A DNA stretch of 64,000 nt from Acidobacteriota bacterium. GTDB taxonomy: Bacteria > Acidobacteriota > Blastocatellia > RBC074. This document shows positions 1 to 8,138 of this stretch, one piece after another. A program made the translations under genes and the position numbers. The stretch spans positions 1 through 64,000 of the forward strand of contig JACPYM010000057.1 of the NCBI GenBank assembly GCA_016196035.1. Direction: 5' to 3'. Numbering within the stretch: the first letter of the stretch is position 1; every line of letters starts with the position of its first letter. Below the pieces are notes generated by a model. That model made no database searches. It had not been told where the DNA came from and saw nothing but the letters and a program-made list of their open reading frames with translations.

Positions 1-178
1 CGCCGCGCCCTACTACGATCAAGCCGCGCCGGGCGATTACGACGGCGACGGCAAAGCCGACCTCACGGTCTGGCGCGCAAGCGATCAGACCTGGTATGTG
101 CAGTGCAGCCTGGATGGCAGTGTGCTGGCCCAGACGCAAGGGCAAACGGGCGACACGGCGGGGCCTGGCAATCATTGA
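1..178 (+). CDS. C-terminal end of an FG-GAP/VCBS-repeat protein (5' partial)
   Basis: An open frame enters at the left edge (first full codon at base 2) and ends at TGA 176-178. The visible residues include a DYDGDGKADLTVWR segment, the acidic calcium-loop signature of FG-GAP/VCBS beta-propeller repeats. Proteins of this type are normally secreted or surface exposed. The short tail after the repeat and the strong terminator just downstream support this as a true gene end. The N-terminus lies outside the window, so size and architecture are unknown. Confidence 0.75.
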   Translation, partial: AAPYYDQAAPGDYDGDGKADLTVWRASDQTWYVQCSLDGSVLAQTQGQTGDTAGPGNH

Positions 179-236
179 TCCAAACGGAATTGCCTGAACT
201 GGCCGGACAAACCGGCTAAAACTGAACCAAACTGCC

Positions 237-280
237 AAAGCAGGAAGACGGAACACCACCTCCGTCTTCCTGCTTTTTTT
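237..280 (+). terminator. Rho-independent terminator after the FG-GAP gene
   Basis: A perfect inverted repeat of about 16 bp (237-252 with 261-276, including A-T closing pairs) with an 8-nt loop runs into a T tract (274-280). It lies about 60 bp after the TGA at 176-178. Confidence 0.9.
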
Positions 281-299
281 GCGGGGTGATTCGATCAGC

Positions 300-395
300 G
301 GGACAGTACCGCGCGCGTGAGCAAGCGGCACGGTGGTAGTGCAGCCAAGGGGGCAAGCTTGACGCACCGCTTGCTCACGCGCGCGGTACTGTCCC
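300..395. repeat. Palindromic element type A, copy 1 (96 bp)
   Basis: Perfect 29-bp inverted arms, 300-328 (starts GGGACAGTACCGCGCGCGTG) and 367-395, enclose a 38-bp centre with CCAAGGGGGCAAGCTTGACG. The same arms recur at 1816-1911, 7937-8032 and 30565-30660, each 96 bp. The remainder of 179-647 holds the terminator, this element, a short conserved flank (about 408-436) and the leader of the next gene; I see no gene in it. Confidence 0.9.
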
Positions 396-647
396 AGCGT
401 CAACTGACTCCCGTAAACGCCATTGCAAACCGCTCTAGCTTGTCCGAGTGCGCTGGAATCCACGCGCCCGCGGCGCACCCGGACAAGCTAAAGCTCGAAC
501 TCTAAACGCCCGGACACCAGTGCTGCATTTCCTAGCTGTGTTCCAAACTTGGTTGCTCTGATTTAGACTGCCTTGCACTTCGAGGGAGGGTCTAACCGCA
601 TGCTTAGCAAACCTCCCGATTTTGCCTTTTCCTGAAGGAGACCTTGA

Positions 648-3578
648 ATGCTCAGGCGTTTTGCCGGCGGCCTGCGCCGGCTCGATTGCAAACCATTTCT
701 TTTCATCGCGCTCTTTTTCGCCGCTTTCTTTGCGCCAATCTTATTTACCGGGCGTTACCTGGTCGGCGGCGATTCGTTGATCTATTCGTACCCGCTGCGC
801 ACGGTGGCCTGGGACATGATCCGGCACGGACAGTTGCCGTTGTGGACGCCGTTGATTTTGTCGGGCTATCCCTTGCTCTCGATGGCGCAACTGGGCCTCG
901 GCTATCCGGGCACGTGGAGCTATTTGTTTCTGCCCGGCTATCTGGCCGAAGAGATTTATGTACTGCTGCCGTTTCTGTTTTCGCCGCTCTTTGCCTATGC
1001 CTATTTGCGCGCCGTCGGGTGCAGCCGGATGGCGGGATTGCTGGGCGGCTTGAGTTTTGGTTACGGCGGGATGATGGCGGGCGGCTTGTCGCACAACGGC
1101 ATGTTCACCAATGCGGTGATGTGGCTGCCGCTGTTTTTGCTGGCCATCGAACGTTCGCGCGTCTGGCAGTTCGCGCACGCGCTGGCGCTGGCGGCGCTGG
1201 TTTATGCGTTGGCCATTCTGACCGGTTTGGGCCAGGGCTTTCTTTACTCCGGCATCATCGCGGGCGCGTATGGCTTTTGCCTGAGCTTGACCAAGGAACG
1301 CACAGCAGCACGCTTCTTTTCGCTGGAACGCTGGCGGCCTTTGTTCGTCGCGGGTTTCGGCATTTTGTTCGCGGCGGGGCTGGCGGCCTTTCAGATTTTG
1401 GAGACGATGCGCGCGCAACGCCGCAGCATTCGCAGCGCATTGAATTACGAAACCTTCAGCACAGGGTCATTCACCGCCAGCAGCATCTGGCATTCGTTTC
1501 TCACGCCGCTCTATTACTTCAATTTCGAAACGACGGCATACGTACCGGGCCTCGCAGGCGTTTGCATCGTCGCAGCGTTGTTTGCGGGTTTGCGCGTGTT
1601 GCCGCAACGTTGGCGCTTGCCGTGGCCGGGCTGGTTTTGGCTGGGATTGTCGGTCGCGGGCTTTCTGTTGATGCAAGGCGACGGCACGCCGGTCTATCGC
1701 TGGATTTATCGTTTGCCGCTGGTCAATCTATTCCGCATTCCGTGGCGGCACGCGTTTGAATTCACGTTGGGGCTGTCTATGTTGGCGGCGTTCGGCTGGG
1801 ACGCGGTGCGAAGCTGGTACAGTACCGCGCGCGTGAGCAAGCGGCACTTGGCAGGAATATCCAAGGGTGCAGCGTCCGGCCAACCGCTTGCTGACGCGCG
1901 CGGTTCCGTATCGGCGGATTGGCTCGGCTATCTCGCGCTGGCCGCAGTCACGGCCTTCGCCCTCTGGTCAATGCGCCAAGCCGTGCCCGTGATGACGCCG
2001 GGCAATCATCCGTTCTACTTTCGTGAACAGACGTGGCTGGCGTTCAAATTGAGTTTACTGGCGGGTTGGTGCGCGCTGGTCTGGTGGGCCTGGACAAAGA
2101 TGCGTTGGCGGCACGCGCGCGTCGTTCTGCTGACGGTGATTTTCAGCGCTTGTTTTTGGGAGCAGCAAGTGTTGGTCGCGCATTGGTGTTTCCCCTTCCT
2201 GCCGGATGCGGCGTATTTCGCCACGCCCGCGCCTTCGACCAAGTTCATGCAGCAATACGAGCCGACGCAAAATCGCGTCTTCACTTCGACCTCGACCTAT
2301 TTCAATCTGAAGCTGCCGGTCGCCGAACCGCACAACATTTCGATGGTGCGCGGGCTGCACAATGCGGCGGGCTACGAACCGCTGTTGCCGAAACGCTACG
2401 CCGACGCCTTTGGCAGCGGGATGTTGTTCAATACGCCGACGATCAACGCGCCGCTCGATCCCCAGATTTTGCAGCCCGCCTGGCAGGTGCTGGATTTGCT
2501 CAACGTGCGCTTGGTCGCGGATTTCAGTTCGTTCAACACCGAGTTTTTTGAAAAAGAAGGCGTGCTCTTTCCGGTCAACGACAGCCAGATTCAATTGCAG
2601 CCAGGCCGCGCGCTCACGCTCAGCGGCTCCGACTTCGCCGCCGAAGGCGTTTCTATAGTCACGACGCTGGCCGATGCCGGCGACATCCCGCAGGGCGAAC
2701 CCGTCGCGCAATTGACCGTGCACACGACCGACGGGCGCCAATTCGATTACGAATTGAAAGCCGGCGTGGACACCGCCGAATGGGCGCACGAGCGGCCCGA
2801 TGTCAAAGCGCACATCCGGCACAACCTGCCCAAAGTCTTCGATCAATCAGTCGGCGACGCGGCGAGTTCGTTCCTGGCTTATCATTACTGGACGAATTTC
2901 CGCTTGGCGCAGCCGGGCGTGATTGAGCGCATGGTCTTGCAAAGCAAAACCCAACGCGCGCCGCTGATCGTCTGGCGCACGGGTCTTTACAGCACACAAC
3001 CTCGCCAACTGGTTTCGGTGTTTGCACGCCTGCCGGGGCATTGGCGCAAGGTCTACGATCAAGACCAAACGCAGATTTACGAAAACAGCCGCGCGCTGCC
3101 GCGCCTCTGGTTGACGCCGCAAGCCGCAGCCGTCAGCGCTGAAGAGGCGCTCAAACGCATTCGCGGTGAAAGCGCGCAGCCTTTCAATCCGCGCCAGACC
3201 GCGCTCATTGAAACTGCCGCAGCGGGTTTGCCGAAAGAGTTGCTGCCCGCCGCAAATAACCAATTGGCCGACACGGCCAGCGCGCGTTACGTCAGCTATC
3301 AACCCAATCATGTGGTCATTGAAACCAACGCGGACAGACCCGCCGTGCTGGTCGTCAGTGAAGCGCATTATCCCGGCTGGACGGCGCGGCTGGACGGACA
3401 GCCGACGGCAATTTACGCGACCGATTATTTGCTGCGCGGAATCGTCTTACCGGCAGGCCAGCATCGAGTGGAGATGCGTTACACCGCACCGGCGGCGCTC
3501 AGCGGCCTGGGCATTTCCGTGCTGACGCTTGGACTTTTGCTGGGGCTGGTTTGGCGGGCGCGCCGCAAAACGAATTGA
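648..3578 (+). CDS. YfhO-like multi-pass membrane protein with a large extracytoplasmic domain
   Basis: 976 residues. Many hydrophobic segments fill residues ~15-500, then a large hydrophilic beta-rich domain (~510-940) and one last membrane segment (~946-966) with an RRK tail. This matches the YfhO/GT-C-like membrane proteins proposed to act in glycosylation of cell-surface polymers. The C-terminal domain carries HYPGWTARLDG, typical of the family. Start ATG 648 is preceded by GGAG at 637-640. Residues ~390-421 are encoded by palindromic element A copy 2, inserted in frame between a membrane segment and its loop; this 32-residue stretch is probably not ancestral. The sugar donor and acceptor cannot be told. 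Confidence 0.85.
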   Translation: MLRRFAGGLRRLDCKPFLFIALFFAAFFAPILFTGRYLVGGDSLIYSYPLRTVAWDMIRHGQLPLWTPLILSGYPLLSMAQLGLGYPGTWSYLFLPGYLAEEIYVLLPFLFSPLFAYAYLRAVGCSRMAGLLGGLSFGYGGMMAGGLSHNGMFTNAVMWLPLFLLAIERSRVWQFAHALALAALVYALAILTGLGQGFLYSGIIAGAYGFCLSLTKERTAARFFSLERWRPLFVAGFGILFAAGLAAFQILETMRAQRRSIRSALNYETFSTGSFTASSIWHSFLTPLYYFNFETTAYVPGLAGVCIVAALFAGLRVLPQRWRLPWPGWFWLGLSVAGFLLMQGDGTPVYRWIYRLPLVNLFRIPWRHAFEFTLGLSMLAAFGWDAVRSWYSTARVSKRHLAGISKGAASGQPLADARGSVSADWLGYLALAAVTAFALWSMRQAVPVMTPGNHPFYFREQTWLAFKLSLLAGWCALVWWAWTKMRWRHARVVLLTVIFSACFWEQQVLVAHWCFPFLPDAAYFATPAPSTKFMQQYEPTQNRVFTSTSTYFNLKLPVAEPHNISMVRGLHNAAGYEPLLPKRYADAFGSGMLFNTPTINAPLDPQILQPAWQVLDLLNVRLVADFSSFNTEFFEKEGVLFPVNDSQIQLQPGRALTLSGSDFAAEGVSIVTTLADAGDIPQGEPVAQLTVHTTDGRQFDYELKAGVDTAEWAHERPDVKAHIRHNLPKVFDQSVGDAASSFLAYHYWTNFRLAQPGVIERMVLQSKTQRAPLIVWRTGLYSTQPRQLVSVFARLPGHWRKVYDQDQTQIYENSRALPRLWLTPQAAAVSAEEALKRIRGESAQPFNPRQTALIETAAAGLPKELLPAANNQLADTASARYVSYQPNHVVIETNADRPAVLVVSEAHYPGWTARLDGQPTAIYATDYLLRGIVLPAGQHRVEMRYTAPAALSGLGISVLTLGLLLGLVWRARRKTN
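1816..1911. repeat. Palindromic element type A, copy 2, inside a coding sequence
   Basis: Left arm 1816-1844, right arm about 1884-1911, slightly degenerate relative to copies 1 and 3. It is 96 bp, exactly 32 codons, and has no stop in the YfhO frame, so the host frame stays open. It encodes a peptide containing VSKRH and LADARGSVS. Confidence 0.85.
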
Positions 3579-3740
3579 CCAGATCACATTCTCCATTCTA
3601 CTTTCTTAGGCAGAACGTGAGTTTCACTGCTTACGAATGGAGAATAGAGAATGAAGAATGCGGCACAGGTTTCCCAATTGCTGGGCGGCGGAAGTGTTGC
3701 ACGCTGCTACCGACTAGCACTTTTCTGAAAGGCAACAAGT

Positions 3741-4205
3741 ATGACTGAAACACATCGCATCAACATTCAACTCAAAGCGGCGCATCAGGGTGGCGCCTGG
3801 CACGGCCCTTCGTTGCGCGAATTGCTGGACGGCGTGACGGCTACACAAGCGGCGCAACATTTGCTGCCCGACGCGCACAGCATCTGGGAACTGGTCAATC
3901 ACATCCGCGCCTGGGAAGCCATCGTCAACCGTCGCGCGCTAGGCGAAACCATCAGCGACGTGCCCGATGAAATAAATTTCCCGCCCGTGACTGACACCGG
4001 CGACAGCGCCTGGCAAGCGGCCTTGCAGCAACTGGACGAGACCAATCGGCAGTTGCGCGCGACCATTCAGCAACTCGACGAAGCCCAATTGCAGGAACTA
4101 GCACCGGGCAAAACACATCCGCTTTACTTTGAATTGCACGGCGCGTTGCAGCACACGCTTTATCACGCGGGGCAAATTGCGCTGCTCAAAAAGGCGCTCA
4201 CCTGA
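3741..4205 (+). CDS. DinB-family protein
   Basis: 154 residues, matching the DinB/YfiT-like four-helix fold that binds a metal through three histidines. Candidate ligands are the His of WELVNHI (~residue 54) and the two of HTLYHAGQ near the C-terminus. The HAGQIALLKKAL tail is typical and is nearly identical in the paralogue at 13034-13525. Substrate unknown; members include thiol-dependent transferases and damage-associated proteins. The leader 3579-3740 contains a weak inverted repeat and no gene. It is followed convergently by the metalloprotease gene with only 20 bp between the stops. Confidence 0.85.
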   Translation: MTETHRINIQLKAAHQGGAWHGPSLRELLDGVTATQAAQHLLPDAHSIWELVNHIRAWEAIVNRRALGETISDVPDEINFPPVTDTGDSAWQAALQQLDETNRQLRATIQQLDEAQLQELAPGKTHPLYFELHGALQHTLYHAGQIALLKKALT

Positions 4206-4225
4206 TTTGGTTCGGCAGCGCTGCC

Positions 4226-7200
4226 TCATTTGATGTTGAGCCTGATCGGATTGGCCGTCTTCCCTTCCACGTTCAACACGACATCCACCACGCCGCGCCC
4301 GGCCAGCGCGCGCGGCAGCGTGATGTTGAGTTGATCCAATCCGACCAAGCCCGGCGCGGCGCTCGCGAAAGACACCGTCGCATTGACCGGTGGCAGCGTA
4401 CCGCCACTCAGCGTCACCTCTACGTCATCCTGCCGCTGGCGCAACCGCCAACCCGTGCCGAATAACACCGCCACCACCACATCGGTCGTTGGCCCCAGAT
4501 CAAGCGGCAGCGTCACGTAGCGATTGGTCGCCGGGTCTAGGCGCACCAGCGGTTCGAATTGTTGCAGCGTGCCGCGCGCGCGCACCGCTACGCCCGCCGG
4601 CACGTCGCGGCCATTGGCATTGGCTGAAAAAAAGTCCGGCGCAACCGTGGCGAGAATGACGTCGCCGCGACTGAGTGCGCCGCTGGCATTGCTGACCGTG
4701 ACCAGGGCTACGCCGGGCGCACTGCCTGCCGGGATTTGATAATTGAGCTGGCTGGCCGAAACAAAAAACAGCGGCGCCAACCGTTCGACGCCTGCGCTGT
4801 CGCGCACTTTGACCTGCGTGCCCGCCAGTGTGGTCGGCAACGGCAAACTCGGGGCGGATTGCGTCGCGGTGGAGAGCGCCGTGCCAAACGCGCTGGCGAT
4901 GCTTTCCGGCGCGAGTTCCCCGCCGAGAAAACTGGCGGCGGAAACATTCACCAGCGTGGCTTGCGTTGCGAGTTGGGTCACCGTGAAAGTTTGCCCCGCG
5001 ACGGTCAGCGTACCCGTGCGCGTGGCTCCGGCATTGGCGGCGACGGTGTAATTCACCGTGCCGGTGCCCACACCGGTTGCGCCCGCCGTCAAGGTCAGCC
5101 ACGCGGCGTTACTCGTTGCCGTCCAATTACAAGGCGTGGCGGCTTCGACAAACACGCTGCCCGTACCGCCCGCAGCGGTAAAGCCTTGCGCGCTGGGGCT
5201 GCGTGTAAAGGTGCAAGGCTGCACGATGAAGCTGGTGGTTTGCACGTTGTTGCAACCGGCTTTGCTCAGCGTGAGCGGCCCACTGACCGCGCCCGCTGGC
5301 ACGCGGGTATCAATTTGCGTGGCGCTCACCACGCTGAATTGCGCCGCGACATCATTGCTAAAACGTAGCGCCGTCACGCCCGTGAAATTCGCGCCGTTCA
5401 GCGTGACCGGTGCGCCGACGACGCCTGCCGGAGTGAAGCTGTTGACGCTAGGACAACTCACGCCCGGCGTGATCGTGAAGTTAGCGTCGGAAATATCGAA
5501 GAAGATATTGCCCAGCGCTTCGACCTTCAAGCGCGCCTGCGTCGTCTGCACATTATTGGGCACGATGATCGCGGCGCTGCCGTTGTTCACCGTATTCGCC
5601 AGCAGCACGGTCGGGAAGCTCTGGCCGCCATCGGTCGAAAGCAGCAGCCGCACATTGCTCGCCAGCGTTTGCGTGCCGTTGACATTCCAGGTCACGGTTT
5701 GCACATTGCCGCCCGTCCAATTGACGGCTGTATTGGGCAGGGTCACGGCGAAGGGGCCGGAGTTATCCACCGTCAATTTGACCGCGTCTTCATTGACGCC
5801 GCCGCGTTGGTCGTAAACGGTTACGCGGAAGTTGAGCATGCGCGGCACACGTGGCAACGCCTCCGCCGTCTGCAAGCCATTGAGCGTCGCGGGCGGCGTG
5901 TTGGCGTTGTTCAAAATATAGGTCAGGCTCGGAAAGGTACGCGCTGGATTGGCTGTGGCGGCGAAGCTGCGAAAGAGCGGGCGCGTGGTCGTGGGCGGAT
6001 CGCTTGCCTGATCGCCATAAGGCGGATTGACGAAGGCGGTTTCGCCCGCATCCACCTGATCCCAGGAGTAAGTTAGGTTGGCGACATCGCCCGCGTCGGC
6101 GTCGGTGCCCGTGGCTGTCAAGGTGAACGGCGTCTGTTTAGGGATGGTGAAATCCGGGCCGCCATTGACCGTCGGCGCGCGATTGGCGGTGGCGATTATC
6201 GTGCCGCAAGCAGCGGTATTGAGATACGCCAGAATTTCGCGCACGCTGCCGTTGTGAAAGCGCATATCGCGGGTGAGCGTGACGTTGTCGGTATCGCAAA
6301 CGCCGATGTAGGCCATGAGCGTCGTGCCGCCACCCGGTTCGTAAGCCGTCGAACTGTTGCGCTGGCTGCCGCAAAAACCGTTGGCAGTGTTGTAGGAATG
6401 ATGCGCGCCAAATTGATGGCCGACTTCGTGCGCCCAGATGCCCAAGGGCCGGCTATCACCCACCGGGTAACTGACGCCCAGCGTGGTCGCCCCACGGCCT
6501 TTATTCGGCCCTTGCAGGTCAGACGTGCCCGTCAGCGGATTAAACTGCTTGTTGTCGCAAACCACGCCAAAGCCCGCCGAGCCTTGATTGTTGAACCCGG
6601 TGCTGGCCCCCAGCACGTGCCCCAGGTCGTAATTGTTCACGCCCACTTGATCGCGCAAGACGGGCCGCAATTGCTCCATCATCGCCAGCACATTGGCATT
6701 CTCGAACGGATCGTTCCCCGCATTGAAACCGCGCTCGGTTGTGAACAGCACATTCGTGCCGCTCGCCAACGTCAGCCGCACCGACAAATCGCGTTCATAA
6801 ATCGCATCGAGTCCGTTGAGCCAGATGTTGATCGAAGCCAGTGTGCCCGCGTTCGTGCCGTTGCCAAAGGCGTTGGCGTATTCCCAGGTCGCGGCAATGG
6901 CGATGCGATAGGTGCGCAACTGTTCGCCGATAGCACTATCCGGCGTCTCAGCGGCAACGACGGACAAGCCTGCCTCTTGCGCCAGGCAGGCAGCGCTTCC
7001 CACTTCCGCCGCGCCGGTTTGGCTGAAATAAAGCGTGGGGTCTTGCGGAGCCGGGAACAAGGTTGTCACTGCGCCGCCCACCAGCAACGTCGCGTGCAAG
7101 CCCGCAGGCGACCAGGCCGCGCGCATCGTCAATCCCGGCACATCCAGCGCCTGCCCGCGATAACTTTTGATTGCCGGAAATTGCGCGGCCAGGGCGGGTT

Positions 7201-7519
7201 CCAGCAAGGGCGACTCTTCGATTTTGAAATGCGCCAGGCCGCCGTCCGGCAAGGGCAAGGGCAGAATCGTCTGACTGCCGTTTGGCGCGCCCTTGAATTC
7301 CAACGGCGTGCTGGCCAGCAGTTGCTGCAACGCTGCCGCATTCAACTGCCAAACGGGCGCGTCGCCCGCCACACCACGCGCCAGCCGCTCCGCGCGTGTC
7401 AGCGGTTGCCAGAGCGGCGTTGCCGATTGCCTACGATTGCTGAGCGCGGGGGCGTTCCAAGCAAGGCCGTAACACAGCCCTAGCAATACAAGCGGCCAAA
7501 AATGCGAGATGAATTTCAT
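4226..7519 (-). CDS. Secreted reprolysin-like zinc metalloprotease with IPT, BACON and TIGR03437 domains
   Basis: 1097 residues with an N-terminal signal peptide (hydrophobic ~7-20). Residues 364-374 are HEVGHQFGAHH, the HExxHxxGxxH zinc site of metzincins (reprolysin-like); a downstream TTLMAY is compatible with the Met-turn. A cadherin/Ig-like stretch follows (~450-690), then an IPT/TIG domain (~690-770), a BACON-like domain (~770-855, CNWTATSNAAWLTL) and a C-terminal TIGR03437 domain (~858-1097) ending in GRGVVDVVLNVEG. It should degrade proteins outside the cell. TIGR03437 is largely restricted to Acidobacteria and its role is not established; surface anchoring or sorting is possible. Confidence 0.9.
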   Translation of the reverse strand: MKFISHFWPLVLLGLCYGLAWNAPALSNRRQSATPLWQPLTRAERLARGVAGDAPVWQLNAAALQQLLASTPLEFKGAPNGSQTILPLPLPDGGLAHFKIEESPLLEPALAAQFPAIKSYRGQALDVPGLTMRAAWSPAGLHATLLVGGAVTTLFPAPQDPTLYFSQTGAAEVGSAACLAQEAGLSVVAAETPDSAIGEQLRTYRIAIAATWEYANAFGNGTNAGTLASINIWLNGLDAIYERDLSVRLTLASGTNVLFTTERGFNAGNDPFENANVLAMMEQLRPVLRDQVGVNNYDLGHVLGASTGFNNQGSAGFGVVCDNKQFNPLTGTSDLQGPNKGRGATTLGVSYPVGDSRPLGIWAHEVGHQFGAHHSYNTANGFCGSQRNSSTAYEPGGGTTLMAYIGVCDTDNVTLTRDMRFHNGSVREILAYLNTAACGTIIATANRAPTVNGGPDFTIPKQTPFTLTATGTDADAGDVANLTYSWDQVDAGETAFVNPPYGDQASDPPTTTRPLFRSFAATANPARTFPSLTYILNNANTPPATLNGLQTAEALPRVPRMLNFRVTVYDQRGGVNEDAVKLTVDNSGPFAVTLPNTAVNWTGGNVQTVTWNVNGTQTLASNVRLLLSTDGGQSFPTVLLANTVNNGSAAIIVPNNVQTTQARLKVEALGNIFFDISDANFTITPGVSCPSVNSFTPAGVVGAPVTLNGANFTGVTALRFSNDVAAQFSVVSATQIDTRVPAGAVSGPLTLSKAGCNNVQTTSFIVQPCTFTRSPSAQGFTAAGGTGSVFVEAATPCNWTATSNAAWLTLTAGATGVGTGTVNYTVAANAGATRTGTLTVAGQTFTVTQLATQATLVNVSAASFLGGELAPESIASAFGTALSTATQSAPSLPLPTTLAGTQVKVRDSAGVERLAPLFFVSASQLNYQIPAGSAPGVALVTVSNASGALSRGDVILATVAPDFFSANANGRDVPAGVAVRARGTLQQFEPLVRLDPATNRYVTLPLDLGPTTDVVVAVLFGTGWRLRQRQDDVEVTLSGGTLPPVNATVSFASAAPGLVGLDQLNITLPRALAGRGVVDVVLNVEGKTANPIRLNIK

Positions 7520-7600
7520 AAGTTTGTTTGTTGATGTCGCGACACGTTTCAGAAACCTTGGTTTAATAGCTATAGCTCATTGTCATCAACCGTCATCAAC

Positions 7601-7708
7601 GTAGCGCAATCTGCCGAGGTTGCGCGGCTGACGCTACTTCGACCTGGGGAGTATACCAACGCCATCGTCGTAGCTCACAAAGCGCGCAACCTCGGCAGGT
7701 TGCGCTAC
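7601..7708. repeat. Long inverted repeat, type C
   Basis: Left arm 7601-7626 (starts GTAGCGCAATCTGCCGAGGT) pairs with right arm 7683-7708 with very few mismatches; the centre is about 56 bp. It lies in the 619-bp divergent gap 7520-8138, which also holds element A copy 3 and presumably the promoters of both flanking genes. I see no coding sequence there. Only one copy is in the window. Confidence 0.75.
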
Positions 7709-7936
7709 GCTACCGGCAGTCGCGTGCTTCTGCTTCAAGCAGTTTTTTGCCCGGCCGCCTGCTACAGATTGGTTTATCACAAGGGGAAGTTTTGCCAGAG
7801 ACGACGCCACCTCGCAGGTCATCGTCTGGCGGGAGCGCCGCAACACCACAGATTGGAACAGCACCAGCTTAACGACACAATCCTGTTTTGCCAATTGGAT
7901 CGGTTTGCAATTGCGTTTACGGGAGCGCGTTGTGCC

Positions 7937-8032
7937 GGGACGGTACCGCGCGCGTGAGCAAGCGGAGCCTGTGCGATTCGGCCAAGGGCGCAAGCTTGAC
8001 GTGCCGCTTGCTCACGCGCGCGGTACCGTCCC
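7937..8032. repeat. Palindromic element type A, copy 3 (96 bp)
   Basis: Perfect 29-bp arms at 7937-7965 and 8004-8032 with the centre CCAAGGGCGCAAGCTTGACG, as in copy 1. Just outside the left arm (about 7900-7925) lies the reverse complement of the segment found just outside the right arm of copy 1, so the mobile or duplicated unit may exceed 96 bp. Confidence 0.9.
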
Positions 8033-8138
8033 GTTGCGCGGCTTTTCCCATACACTGATGTGAAAACCGATTTAAGCCATTCGAAAATCTGCACACTTGG
8101 CGTTGTCAGGGGCGCGCACCGCGTAGTACAAAATCGGC

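Noticed and set aside
317-505. 62-codon ORF over element A copy 1
   Set aside because: It is entirely repeat and flank; its peptide is the palindrome translated, with no independent coding evidence.
644-1759. Long overlapping open frame in the YfhO gene (and similar long antisense frames elsewhere)
   Set aside because: High G+C creates long shadow frames; this one has Arg/Ala/Gly-rich composition and no domain, while the frame at 648-3578 has a clear membrane protein and RBS.
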